This document shows positions 33,872-43,086 of a stretch of DNA of 64,000 bases, piece by piece (within the stretch, counting starts at the first letter, position 1; every line of letters begins with the position of its first letter). This stretch comes from G965218495 sp965218495 (GTDB lineage: Bacteria; Bacteroidota; Rhodothermia; Rhodothermales; Bin80): the NCBI GenBank assembly GCA_965218495.1, contig OZ244626.1, positions 3,968,001 through 4,032,000 of the forward strand. Reading direction: 5' to 3'. Made by a program: the position numbers and the translations under genes. The notes under the pieces are model-generated. The model was not told the DNA's origin and ran no database searches. It saw only the letters and a list, made by a program, of their open reading frames with translations.

Positions 33872-35268
33872 TGGCCAACGCCCATAACTACCGTCCGAAC
33901 CGTCCGAAACAGAATCTTGAAATCCATGCGGAGGCTCATATTCTCGATGTAAAACAAATCGTACTTCACCTTCTGCTGCACGTCCTCCAGCGACGAGTCA
34001 TAGTGCCACATAACCTGCGCCCAGCCGGTGATGCCCGGCTTCACACGGTGGCGCCTATTGTAGAGCGGGATCTCTTTTCGAAGCTTTTCAACAAAGAATG
34101 GACGTTCGGGCCGTGGACCCACCAGGCTCATTTCGCCCTTGAGCACATTCCAGAGCTGGGGTGCCTCATCCAAGCGCATCTTGCGCAGCCACCGGCCAAA
34201 ACCGGTATATCGCGGATCATCTTCCGTAGCCCACACAGGACCGGACGCCGCCTCGGCATCCTGGCGCATCGTTCGAAACTTGTACATAGTGAAGTTGCGC
34301 CCCTTCCGACCCACCCGATTTTGGCGGTAAACGGCCGGGCCCGAGGAGGTCGTACGCACCCCAAGCGCGACTCCAAGCCATAGGGGCAGTCCCGCCACAA
34401 GTACGATCAGCGCCACGCCGATGTCAAACAGGCGCTTTGTGCTCTGTTCCCATGCAGGCATGGGAAGCGGCAGTACCTCAATGAGCGGCAGGCCATAGAT
34501 GTGCTCTGTGCGCGCCATCCCGCCGATTACAGAATAGAAGTCCGGCACGATCTTTAGCGTGACGGCCTTCCCGTCACATAGACGCAACACTTCAGCGAGC
34601 TCCCGGTGGTCATCGGAGCCTAGTGCAATTAGCACATCGCGGACTTCCAACTCATCTATGAGCTGTGGTAAGACGTCAATGGCATGCACGCCGCCCGTAC
34701 CTTGCTGCGCTTCGTCCTTTTGCCCCAGCCGAACGGCCCCGACTATCTGGATTCCTGCTGCGGGATACCGCGCCGTATCCGCATGCAGCCGCTCCACCTT
34801 GTCACTCCAGCCAACCACTAGCGCCCTGTGCGCGCCATGGCCGCGCAGAATGAGTGCTTTCTGCACGGAGCGCACCACCAGGCGCCCCACTGACACTGAC
34901 CCCAAAGTTAGCGCCCAGTATATGAGCAGTATAGAGGCGCTGGCACCTGTGCGAAGCGTGTCGATAAAGATGCTGAACACCAGTATCAGGACGCCGACCG
35001 TCACCACCTTGGCGAGTGAAACCAGCTCGTCAAAGCGACTTGACGCGTGCCGCTCCCGGTACATCCCCGCAAAAACGAATACGAGTATCCAGAACAAAGC
35101 CAGCCCGAACACCGCATAAAGGGGGAACACCGCCTGGCCCTCATCGGCGGTGAATCCCAACCAGCTGAATGCATCCTTGAACTTGATTTGCAGGTATACC
35201 AGGCACGCAAGCGCGGCTGCGAGCGTGTCAGAGAAAAGGAGGGCAGCGACTTCTATCTTGCGAGACAT
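33868..35268 (-). CDS. Polyprenyl glycosylphosphotransferase (WcaJ/WbaP type)
   Basis: A 466-residue membrane enzyme that moves a sugar-1-phosphate from a nucleotide sugar to undecaprenyl phosphate, starting exopolysaccharide or O-antigen units. An N-terminal block of about four or five helices (residues 1-110) is followed by a Rossmann-like domain. The C-terminal bacterial sugar transferase domain holds KRLFDIGVALIVLVAGLPLW, VYRQNRVGRKGRNFTMYKFR, LRKMRLDEAPQLWNVLKGEM, SLVGPRPERPFFVEKL and KPGITGWAQVMW. It is divergent from the outer-membrane operon at 35387, which includes a Wzi-like protein, so a shared role in surface polysaccharide is plausible. Its stop overlaps the E1 start by 4 nt. Confidence 0.92.
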   Translation of the reverse strand: MSRKIEVAALLFSDTLAAALACLVYLQIKFKDAFSWLGFTADEGQAVFPLYAVFGLALFWILVFVFAGMYRERHASSRFDELVSLAKVVTVGVLILVFSIFIDTLRTGASASILLIYWALTLGSVSVGRLVVRSVQKALILRGHGAHRALVVGWSDKVERLHADTARYPAAGIQIVGAVRLGQKDEAQQGTGGVHAIDVLPQLIDELEVRDVLIALGSDDHRELAEVLRLCDGKAVTLKIVPDFYSVIGGMARTEHIYGLPLIEVLPLPMPAWEQSTKRLFDIGVALIVLVAGLPLWLGVALGVRTTSSGPAVYRQNRVGRKGRNFTMYKFRTMRQDAEAASGPVWATEDDPRYTGFGRWLRKMRLDEAPQLWNVLKGEMSLVGPRPERPFFVEKLRKEIPLYNRRHRVKPGITGWAQVMWHYDSSLEDVQQKVKYDLFYIENMSLRMDFKILFRTVRTVVMGVGQ

Positions 35269-35386
35269 CCCTGGCCTAGCACCGGTGGGTTTTCAACGAT
35301 AACGCGCGCAGCCAAACCGCCATGCGGGCATCCCAGTTGAACGCATGTCTGGTGTATATTTTCCGGATCCACGCTCCTTCAATCGT

Positions 35387-36916
35387 ATGCGCACCGTAAT
35401 CTGCCTGGGTCTTGCCCTTCTTTGCGTGCCTTTGGCGGCGGGGCAGCAAAACCGACTGCTGCATGTGCACGATCCAGCGTATGAATATCTCGTGCGCCTG
35501 CAGCGGCGTGGCCACCTTCTGGAGCTCAATCCGACCGCCGCACCCTATCGGCATGGCGCCGTGGCACAGGCGCTGGCCAAGGTAGACACGACTCGCTTAA
35601 GCCCCTCTGAGCGGCACTGGCTGCACCTTACTGCGTACGCCGTACGGCAGGTCCCGGCAGAAGGCCATGAGGCCGCCGTGGGATATTCTTTTGACGCAAA
35701 GGCGTCTCTGATCAACAGCGACCGCAAGGATCTACTGCGTCCGCTGGGCGACACGCTGAACTTTTTCTATGAAAGCACCAGTGCCTCGGGATGGGCTGAG
35801 TTTGGCCAGTTCATCGCAGACTTCAGCATTTGGCACAGCCGCTACTATGAGGACGATCCCGACGGGCTTGATGTCGCGCTGCGCCTTCATGCGCGAAGTG
35901 AAAATACGTATGTCGGCTACCACCGCAAGTGGCTTTCAGCCTACGCAGGGCGATGGAACCTGCACTGGAGCATACCCGGGGACGCCGCCACGATTCTCAG
36001 TAACAACCCGCGCAGCCAAGACCAGCTGTATCTTAGGCTGGGAGGAGAGCGGCTATCTGTCACCTCCGTTTTAAGCGAGCTGGACAGTGCTACAGATGGA
36101 CGCTACTTCACCGGACGCGCCGAAGACGACAGCGTGCGCGTAGGCAGCACGCGCCGTTACTTTGCCGCGCATCGCTGGGATTTCCGGCCAGGCCGCCGAT
36201 TCATGATCAGCTTCCTGGAGTCCGCGATCTACTCCGGTCCCAGCAGCAGCCTAAGCCTGAAGTACCTGAACCCGATGCATGTCTTCAGCTTCGTGGTAGA
36301 CAACAGGCCCAAGAATGACGAAAACAACGGCTTTCTGGCTGGGCTTGTGTGGGCTCAGGTATCCAAGCTCACGATTCACGGGCAGCTTTTGGTTGATGAC
36401 ATCAACCTTCAGGGCATCGGCAACGAATCGCTTACGCTTGCGCTGGTGGGCTCGGCTGTTTACGCCTTGCCTGCGTTCGATGTGGGCATGAGCCTTGAAG
36501 CCATTTCTTCGCGCGCCTACAACGCACCTCAGCCGGAGGGTCGTTACGTCTACTTGCAACGCGGCCTTGCTACGCAATTCAGCGACTATGTATGCAGTGC
36601 TTTTTGGGTGGATATCTACATGGACCGTTTCACGCCGGGTCTGCGGCTACAGCCCCGCGTGGCCGTCTTGTACCAAGGCGAACGGGACATGCGGCAGCCA
36701 TTCCCGTCCAATGACGAAGTCGTGGACAACATTCTTGATGGCGACGTATCGAAAACCCTTCGCACCGCATTGGAGGTCGTATACCAGCCGGTTCCTTGGG
36801 CCTGGGCACGCGCCGAAGGTGGATTTAATCGAATGGATGGCGACACGCGATTTGCTGGCAGCCTTACTTTCGGGCTGCGGTTTACGCTGCAGACCGCACT
36901 GCCCCTATCGCTATGA
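35387..36916 (+). CDS. Outer-membrane protein resembling capsule assembly protein Wzi
   Basis: A 509-residue exported beta-barrel protein. A signal peptide (MRTVICLGLALLCVPLAAGQ) and a periplasmic helical region (YEYLVRLQRRGHLLELNP) come first. A long run of alternating beta-strands follows, including the SLKYLNPMHVFSFVVDNRPK and NNGFLAGLVWAQVSKLTIHG motifs that recall Wzi-like proteins of Bacteroidota. Wzi anchors capsule or exopolysaccharide at the outer membrane, but that role is inferred here. The ATG at 35387 is preferred because it begins the signal peptide. Its stop overlaps the next gene by 4 nt. Confidence 0.7.
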   Translation: MRTVICLGLALLCVPLAAGQQNRLLHVHDPAYEYLVRLQRRGHLLELNPTAAPYRHGAVAQALAKVDTTRLSPSERHWLHLTAYAVRQVPAEGHEAAVGYSFDAKASLINSDRKDLLRPLGDTLNFFYESTSASGWAEFGQFIADFSIWHSRYYEDDPDGLDVALRLHARSENTYVGYHRKWLSAYAGRWNLHWSIPGDAATILSNNPRSQDQLYLRLGGERLSVTSVLSELDSATDGRYFTGRAEDDSVRVGSTRRYFAAHRWDFRPGRRFMISFLESAIYSGPSSSLSLKYLNPMHVFSFVVDNRPKNDENNGFLAGLVWAQVSKLTIHGQLLVDDINLQGIGNESLTLALVGSAVYALPAFDVGMSLEAISSRAYNAPQPEGRYVYLQRGLATQFSDYVCSAFWVDIYMDRFTPGLRLQPRVAVLYQGERDMRQPFPSNDEVVDNILDGDVSKTLRTALEVVYQPVPWAWARAEGGFNRMDGDTRFAGSLTFGLRFTLQTALPLSL

Positions 36917-37491
36917 GCCCTGGCCATCTCTTTGCGGCAGCCCTTGCCGTCCTGTGCATGACTGCACCAGCCCGGGCCCAGGCACCTTTTTCCGCAATCG
37001 ATCTGCAGTTCCACTGGACCAACGACGTAAGCCGGTCCCCCCTTCACCAGAACTGGAGGCCTGGAAGGGGCGCAGCGATTGGCATTGCCATGCCCTTTTA
37101 CAAGGGGGACTTCGAGCTAGGCGGAACTATACACCGGTATTCCGCGCGCAGTGACGTTCCCGGCTTTGCCGCTCTTCTGCTGTACGCTGGCTGGGGCATT
37201 CATGTCTCTTGGCGCGAATTCGTGTCCCTCTTTGGCACAGCACGATTGGGCAACTACCGCATGTCATTTGACGGCGCAGAGGACACGTTCGCCGGTGTCA
37301 GCACCGAGAGCGAACTGGCCGTGGGCGTAGGTGGAGGACTGTCCTGGCGCGTGGCAGGTCCCGTGTCAGTCTATGGCCGTTTAGACCGGTTGCGGGTACA
37401 AACGCTGCCCGTGCTTGATCTGTGGTATGTTTCGGCCGGGCTTAGTTTTCGGCTTCGTGCCGGGGAAGACTGGATAGCCTTCTTCAATTGA
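36913..37491 (+). CDS. Small outer-membrane beta-barrel protein
   Basis: A 192-residue exported protein. The signal peptide (MSPGHLFAAALAVLCMTAPA) is cleaved near ARAQA. The mature part consists of short amphipathic strands (for example ELGGTIHRYSARSDVPGFAA and VGVGGGLSWRVAGPVSVYGR) ending in GLSFRLRAGEDWIAFFN, compatible with an eight-stranded barrel. No family was recognised. It overlaps the Wzi-like gene by 4 nt, and its stop shares a base with the next start (TGATG), so all three genes are translationally coupled. Confidence 0.68.
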   Translation: MSPGHLFAAALAVLCMTAPARAQAPFSAIDLQFHWTNDVSRSPLHQNWRPGRGAAIGIAMPFYKGDFELGGTIHRYSARSDVPGFAALLLYAGWGIHVSWREFVSLFGTARLGNYRMSFDGAEDTFAGVSTESELAVGVGGGLSWRVAGPVSVYGRLDRLRVQTLPVLDLWYVSAGLSFRLRAGEDWIAFFN

Positions 37492-39392
37492 TGCCACGGG
37501 CCAAGGGCACGTTTGCGCTGGCATTGACCGTATGTATTGTTCATGCGGCCGCCGGGCAGCAGGTGATAACTCAGGAGGAGTTGGTGCAGGCAGGTATCAC
37601 GCGGCCAGGGGACCTCTTTCGCCTTGCCTATGGCTGGACGACCTCCTCCACTGAGGGCTACGCGTGGGATGCAGCGGCGCTGGGCACTGCCCCGGAGCAA
37701 GAGCCGGCATGGCTGCTGTTCGTCAACGAAGCGCCGATTGACTTGCGAGCGCTCGGCCGCGCGAATCTCAACATGCTTCCGATCCCAATGGCGGAGGTGT
37801 GCGAAGTGACGCTGTATACGCACCCAACACAGATAGGAGGCATGATTGCTCCGGCTGGCGCTATCCATGTGCTCACCTGCGCCCCGCCGAAGGGCGTTAC
37901 CCTTCGTGGCATAGTAGCGGCAGGAAACGAATCAGGCGACCCTGGCCCATACAAGTACCTTCAGGAAAAGGACACTAACGTTGACCGCACCGGACCTGCA
38001 GCGCATGGTACACTCATGCTTAAGCGGCCGCGCGGGTACGTGCGCATTACCGGGCTTGTTGACGAACATCATTCTACGGACCCCCTGATACGCCCTAGGG
38101 TGCGGACATTGTACCGTGGCGAAAAGGACGCGCGCATTCACCATCGCGCGGCGGGACTTGACATGAACTCAAGCGGCAGATGGGGCGCTGTTGATGCGTG
38201 GATTGCAGCGACGCGACTGGAGGATCTACGCTTCTTCGAGCGGCTGGGCTTGGAGGTCCCCGTAAACCACGATGTCCTTATCGGGCACATGTCCGGCTCC
38301 TTTGTCGCGCCAGCCGTGGACTTTCGGCTAAGTGCCCAGCAGTTGCGCCTAGTCACTCGCCCGAATCCGCAAAATGTTGTTGTTGATTGGGAGCAGACGG
38401 CGATTCGCGGCCTCGTTCAGCGACGCATAGGCCGCCACACTACCTTAGGAATGCGCTCGGCCCTGCTGCGCACGTGGGGTTTGGGGATGGATCGTCACCA
38501 GCTACTGCTCTTGCACAATGCGTTCGTGAATGCCGGAGTCGAAGCAAGTCCGAATGTGAGCTTCAAGTCAGATCTGCACGCTTCCATGGACGGCGGAGTA
38601 CTGGGATGGCAGGCACTCGGCAGCATGCACCATAGGCCGCTCTCGCTTGTGCTTACGCTCCACTTGAGACGGCAAGCGCCAGCCGCCTCACAGGGGTACA
38701 CCTATTGGTCCAGCTTGGGCTACCGGCCTAGCGGATTACCACCGGATGAGGCACCGCTATTTCCACGAACGGTTTCCACGCAATCCATTGACCTATCTTG
38801 GCAGACTGGCAATGCCGTCCGGCTCATGATCAACGCCGGCGTGCGCAAGCAAGGGAATCTCCCGCTTTCCAGCTACACGCTCCGGTACGATTCTCTGACG
38901 ACGGGACTAGACGTGGCCGCCGCCCCTGTCAGTGCTTCTGGAACGGTCGCCACCATAGGTGGCCAACTGGAAGCCGGACACGGGTCTCAACTTGCGCTAG
39001 GCCTCTTTGGCCGCTATGCGTACCCGGTGTCATCCGAGCATGCATTCAGAGCTGTCTGGCATACCCGAACCCTGGTTCAACTGCAGTTACGCTTTGTGCC
39101 GAACAGCCGATTCAGTATTCACGGCGCCTTGCGGTACCGAGGCGCTTCGTCATGGTCAGATTATGCCAGAGTGGCCTCAGAGGCACCTGATCGGTATTCA
39201 GCAGCTCTGCCAAGCGCCGCTATTGCCGACTTGACGATTCAAAAGCGATTCTGGCGGCAGCGCCTGCGGGTAAGTGCGTCGCTTCGCAACCTGCTGAACG
39301 AGCCGTACAGGACCCACCCGGGTGGCGCAGCATCACGCCTTGCCTTTCATGTGCGCGTGCAGTATAGGCTTTCTGCCTTTTCTGGAGTGTAG
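37491..39392 (+). CDS. TonB-dependent receptor-like outer-membrane protein
   Basis: A 633-residue exported protein. A signal peptide (FALALTVCIVHAAAGQQ) is followed by a plug-like domain (GDLFRLAYGWTTSS, LRALGRANLNMLPIPMAEVC, and a variant GAIHVLTCAPP in place of the common GAINIITK). A long beta-barrel then ends with DLTIQKRFWRQRLRVSASLR, NLLNEPYRTHPGGA and VQYRLSAFSGV. It is shorter than a usual TonB receptor and shows no clear TonB box, so it may be a plug-bearing barrel that does not use TonB. As the last gene of the coupled three-gene operon it could be the translocating pore. Confidence 0.72.
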   Translation: MPRAKGTFALALTVCIVHAAAGQQVITQEELVQAGITRPGDLFRLAYGWTTSSTEGYAWDAAALGTAPEQEPAWLLFVNEAPIDLRALGRANLNMLPIPMAEVCEVTLYTHPTQIGGMIAPAGAIHVLTCAPPKGVTLRGIVAAGNESGDPGPYKYLQEKDTNVDRTGPAAHGTLMLKRPRGYVRITGLVDEHHSTDPLIRPRVRTLYRGEKDARIHHRAAGLDMNSSGRWGAVDAWIAATRLEDLRFFERLGLEVPVNHDVLIGHMSGSFVAPAVDFRLSAQQLRLVTRPNPQNVVVDWEQTAIRGLVQRRIGRHTTLGMRSALLRTWGLGMDRHQLLLLHNAFVNAGVEASPNVSFKSDLHASMDGGVLGWQALGSMHHRPLSLVLTLHLRRQAPAASQGYTYWSSLGYRPSGLPPDEAPLFPRTVSTQSIDLSWQTGNAVRLMINAGVRKQGNLPLSSYTLRYDSLTTGLDVAAAPVSASGTVATIGGQLEAGHGSQLALGLFGRYAYPVSSEHAFRAVWHTRTLVQLQLRFVPNSRFSIHGALRYRGASSWSDYARVASEAPDRYSAALPSAAIADLTIQKRFWRQRLRVSASLRNLLNEPYRTHPGGAASRLAFHVRVQYRLSAFSGV

Positions 39393-39444
39393 CTGAATTG
39401 TTTGCTCCGTGGCATCCTACCAGCTCCGCCCGTACTACGCATGG

Positions 39445-40836
39445 CTATTCGGATGCGCCGATAGGCCATTGTTCTGATGGAGTTCTGGCCACACGCATCA
39501 GTGCGTAAAGACTGTCGGCCAGCGTTTCGTTTTCTACGGTCAGATTATGGAGCTCACCAATGTCACTACGCAGGTCATACAGCTCAGTGCGATCCGCTGC
39601 CCTAAAGTGCACGGCTTTGTACGGGCCGTAACGGACTGCCTGTTTCGGCGCACGCCCCGCGTGATACTCCCAGTACAGGTAATCGTGCGACGGCTGGTCC
39701 TGCCCCAAGAGTGTCGGTAAGAAGGAAATGCCATCGGTATCTGCGGCCAGGGGAAGCCTCGCTAAATCCTGCGCCGTTGCAAAGAAGTCCCAGGACGCCG
39801 AAACGTGGCTCGTCGTGCGACCCGGCTCAACGGTGCCCGGCCACCAAGCGATCATGGGCACACGAATACCCCCTTCGTAGAGGTCGCGCTTGATGCCGCG
39901 CAACGGACCGCTACTGCCAAAGTACTCCGGAACGCGACCGCCTGCGCGGTGCGGGCCGTTGTCGCTGGAAAACACCACCAGCGTGTTTCTTGCCAGGCCC
40001 AGCGCGCTCAAGTGATCAAGCAAGCGTCCCACATCCCTGTCCAATCGCGAAATCATGGCCGCCGTCCCCTTGTGCACCTCCTCCCAGTCCTCCCCTTCGT
40101 AGACACCGTAGTCCGGAACCTCCATGCCGTGCATGCCGCCATGTCTAGCTTGGTTGTTGGCGTGCGGAATGGTGTAGGCCAGGTACAGAAAGAACGGCTG
40201 ATCCTGATGACGATCCACAAACGCTAAGGCCTCGGCCGCAAACAGGTCGTGCGAATACTCCACTTTTTCGGTAGCGTAGCTTCCGCGTCCGGCGGCAGCG
40301 CCGCGTGATACCATCTGGACTACGTTCTTGAGCGGCACCTGCAGGGTGTCACGCCAAAGCCAGTCCGGGTAGAAGTTGTGCGCCCGCACTTGGTCCAGAT
40401 ATCCGTAGAAGTAGTCGAATCCCTGCAGGTTGGGGATGCCAGATGATCCCGCTTGCCCCAGTCCCCACTTGCCTATAACCCCAGTGGCATAGCCGGCTTC
40501 CTTTAGCGCCTCGGCCACGGTCACGTCGTCTTCCAACAGTGCATACAGACCATTGCCACGGATCCTGCAATGCCCCGTGTGGAGACCCGTCATCAGGGCA
40601 CACCGTGAGGGCGCACAGACGGTGCTGCCAGCGTAGTGATCCGTGAAACGCAGTCCCTCGGAAGCCATCTGATCCAACCAGGGAGTCTGGATTACTTCTT
40701 GCCCGTAACTGCCGAGGTCACCGTATCCAAGGTCATCGGCAAGGATGTAGATGATGTTCGGCGGCGAAACCGCTGCTGGAGGTGTACAGCTCTGCAGGAA
40801 AAGCAATACCGCGCAAGTGAATAGAATGTGCTTCAT
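39445..40836 (-). CDS. Lipoprotein sulfatase (type I, formylglycine)
   Basis: A 463-residue arylsulfatase-family enzyme. The lipobox LFLQSC (Cys17) predicts a lipoprotein. The metal site opens with IIYILADDLGYGDLG (D34, D35). The formylglycine motif is C74-A-P-S-R, followed by CALMTGLHTGHCRIRGNG. Further metal residues lie in the SSDNGPHRAGG loop. A maturase must oxidise C74; none is in the window. The substrate is probably a sulfated polysaccharide or aryl/alkyl sulfate. It lies in a minus-strand run with an SDR, a serine hydrolase and another sulfatase. Confidence 0.92.
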   Translation of the reverse strand: MKHILFTCAVLLFLQSCTPPAAVSPPNIIYILADDLGYGDLGSYGQEVIQTPWLDQMASEGLRFTDHYAGSTVCAPSRCALMTGLHTGHCRIRGNGLYALLEDDVTVAEALKEAGYATGVIGKWGLGQAGSSGIPNLQGFDYFYGYLDQVRAHNFYPDWLWRDTLQVPLKNVVQMVSRGAAAGRGSYATEKVEYSHDLFAAEALAFVDRHQDQPFFLYLAYTIPHANNQARHGGMHGMEVPDYGVYEGEDWEEVHKGTAAMISRLDRDVGRLLDHLSALGLARNTLVVFSSDNGPHRAGGRVPEYFGSSGPLRGIKRDLYEGGIRVPMIAWWPGTVEPGRTTSHVSASWDFFATAQDLARLPLAADTDGISFLPTLLGQDQPSHDYLYWEYHAGRAPKQAVRYGPYKAVHFRAADRTELYDLRSDIGELHNLTVENETLADSLYALMRVARTPSEQWPIGASE

Positions 40837-40924
40837 TGCTGGGGCTCGTCAATGCCTTCTGGAATGTGCTACTCGTGCGCAATCGAATGTGCCACAACTA
40901 CCTCCTATCTAGCGCCGCCGGCCG

Positions 40925-41653
40925 CTACCGCATGAAGAGTCCACCATTGACGTCAATGGTTTCACCAGTAGTAAACGCGTTGTCGACAAGAAATGTGATA
41001 GCCGTGGCTATGTGCTCCGGCGCGCCGTTGTATCCCAGCGGCGTATTCGCCTCAATCTCGCGCATCCGCTCCGCCGTGGTGAACTTGTCGTGAAACGGTG
41101 TAACAATCACGCCTGGAGCCACCGCATTGACCCGAATGTCAGGCGCGAGTTCACTTGCAGCGCCCCGCGTAAAGGAGTCCAATGCACCCTTGGCCGCCCC
41201 GTAGATGGTAGCCGTTGGCGCACCATGACGGGCTGCAATTGAGGTAAGGTTTACGATGGAGGGATTCGCTCCTTTCCGCAAGAGCGGAATGCACAGTCGT
41301 GTAAGCAACATGGCCGAAAACGTGTTCAGGGCAAAAATGCGCTCCATTAGATCCCAGCGTAGTGTACTCACGGAGTGCCGCTCCAATAGGGCGCCCGCGT
41401 TGTTGATGAGCACATCCAGCTTGCCGGTAAAGCCGCAGACCGTGTCCATCAGACGCCGGCAACCCTCCTCCGTCATGAGGTCAGCTCGCGCAGTATGGAC
41501 TGCGACCGCACCGGCGTCCTTCGCATTGAAGGCAGCTGTGGAGATGGCCGTGCTGTTGTGATGCAAAATCAAGGTGTTCCCCGGGGCAAGATGCCGCGCG
41601 GTGACGGCGCCAATACCGGTACTGGCACCAGTTATAAGGATGGTTCTGCTCAT
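40925..41653 (-). CDS. Short-chain dehydrogenase/reductase
   Basis: A 242-residue NAD(P)-dependent oxidoreductase. The cofactor motif is TGASTGIG (residues 8-15), the NNAG motif stands in LDVLINNAGALLE, the catalytic serine is in IVNLTSIAARHG, and the catalytic tyrosine/lysine pair is YGAAK. It ends with TGETIDVNGGLFMR like FabG-type reductases. Preference for substrate or cofactor is not visible. The ATG at 41653 (MSRTILITGA) is preferred over 41707. Its place between sulfatases suggests a role in sugar or aromatic catabolism, which is only inference. Confidence 0.88.
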   Translation of the reverse strand: MSRTILITGASTGIGAVTARHLAPGNTLILHHNSTAISTAAFNAKDAGAVAVHTARADLMTEEGCRRLMDTVCGFTGKLDVLINNAGALLERHSVSTLRWDLMERIFALNTFSAMLLTRLCIPLLRKGANPSIVNLTSIAARHGAPTATIYGAAKGALDSFTRGAASELAPDIRVNAVAPGVIVTPFHDKFTTAERMREIEANTPLGYNGAPEHIATAITFLVDNAFTTGETIDVNGGLFMR

Positions 41654-41735
41654 GCTCTCTACCACATTGCAAGAAGTGTAGGGCTCGTACAGTGCAAGGT
41701 TTGCCAAACCGCTGCTGCGCCAGTCACGTTGTGGC

Positions 41736-42947
41736 TTAATTCAGAGTAGAGTAAATCGCTTTCTTGAAGGGTAACTGAAACTGATCCCGATTGAATGGCC
41801 TAAGCTGCGTGAAAATCATGCCGATGAGCTCTGCGCGCGGGTCCACGAAAAAGAAGGTGTTAGCTGCGCCGGCCCAGCCGTACATACCTGGGTTTCCCGG
41901 TTCGTTCATAAGCGTGGGATCGACAAAGACTTCAACACCCAGCCCAAACCCCCAACCTGAATCCGCGCCCTGGTGCAGGTGGTCTTGTGTCATGAGGGCA
42001 ACAGTTTCGGGCTTTAGCAACTGGACCTCGCCCAGCGAGCCTCCGCGAAAAAGCAACTCCGCAAATCGGATGTAGTCCATCGGTGTAGATACCAGCCCGC
42101 CACCCCCGGAAAGAAATTCAACTGGATCGGCGAATTCGCTGCTTGGGCCGCGATCTACCGCCCGCAGGCCGCCTTCCTGGTTTGGGTTGTAGAGTGAGCT
42201 GAGACGATGGATCTTGTCAGCCGGCACGCTGAATGCGGTGTCGTGCATCTTGAGCGGACCGAATATGCGTTCGCGACAAAACACATCCAGCGATTCTCCG
42301 GAAGCCACCTCAACGACACGTCCCAAGACATCCGTTGCCACGCTGTAGTGCCACTGCTTTCCCGGCTCATACAGGAGCGGCACTGTTGCAACGCGCTCGA
42401 CGAATTGCGCCAAGGTGCCCCGTGACCAAACTTTGTGCGCCCAGTACATCGAATCAACTGGCGTATTGCTGAAAAAGCCGTAGGTGAGCCCGGCGCGGTG
42501 CGTCAGCAAGTCGTGGATAGTAATCTCTCGCGGCGCCGGCATCCGCTCGCCGGGTGCATCTTCGCTGTATACCTCCAGACCGGCAAACTGAGGAATGAAG
42601 CGTGACACGGGGTCGTCCAAACGAAGCTTGCCTTCCTCGAAGAGCATCAACGCGGCAACACTTGTTATCGGCTTGGTCATGGAGTATATCCTGAATAGCG
42701 AGGAGTCGGTCATCGGTACGCCGGAATCAAGATCCTGGTAGCCTTCCGACGCGTAGAAGACCACTTTCCCCCGCTGCCACAGAAGCGCCTGGACGCCGGC
42801 CACGTCCTTCTTCTCCACGAGCCGCTCAAGGACATCACCCACGCGCTCTAAACGCTGCTTGGAAAGCGTCACCACTTGGGACTGCGCGGGTGCGCCCAGC
42901 GCGCTGCAGAGCAGCAGAAGCACAGCGGCCTTTGAGCGATAGGTCAT
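41736..42947 (-). CDS. Serine hydrolase of the class C beta-lactamase fold
   Basis: A 403-residue exported enzyme. A signal peptide (AAVLLLLCSALGAPAQSQ) precedes the catalytic domain. SxxK is seen in FRIYSMTKPITSVAALML, YxN-like is YSVATDVLG, and the third motif is GWAGAANTFFFVDP, as in esterase-type members (EstB-like) rather than beta-lactamases. DD-peptidase or esterase activity in the periplasm is likely. It is not closely similar to the other serine hydrolase at 25829, so these are separate paralogues. Confidence 0.86.
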   Translation of the reverse strand: MTYRSKAAVLLLLCSALGAPAQSQVVTLSKQRLERVGDVLERLVEKKDVAGVQALLWQRGKVVFYASEGYQDLDSGVPMTDSSLFRIYSMTKPITSVAALMLFEEGKLRLDDPVSRFIPQFAGLEVYSEDAPGERMPAPREITIHDLLTHRAGLTYGFFSNTPVDSMYWAHKVWSRGTLAQFVERVATVPLLYEPGKQWHYSVATDVLGRVVEVASGESLDVFCRERIFGPLKMHDTAFSVPADKIHRLSSLYNPNQEGGLRAVDRGPSSEFADPVEFLSGGGGLVSTPMDYIRFAELLFRGGSLGEVQLLKPETVALMTQDHLHQGADSGWGFGLGVEVFVDPTLMNEPGNPGMYGWAGAANTFFFVDPRAELIGMIFTQLRPFNRDQFQLPFKKAIYSTLN

Positions 42948-43086
42948 AGTAGTAAGCCCTTCATTTGATAGATTGGAGCAACACCTGGAAAACGTTTTCG
43001 GTAAGACCCTGCCGCACCTCTTCGGACTTTTGCAAGCTGTGTCGGTATGACGGTTGCGGCGGATAGGCTACGGATCACGCTGATTG

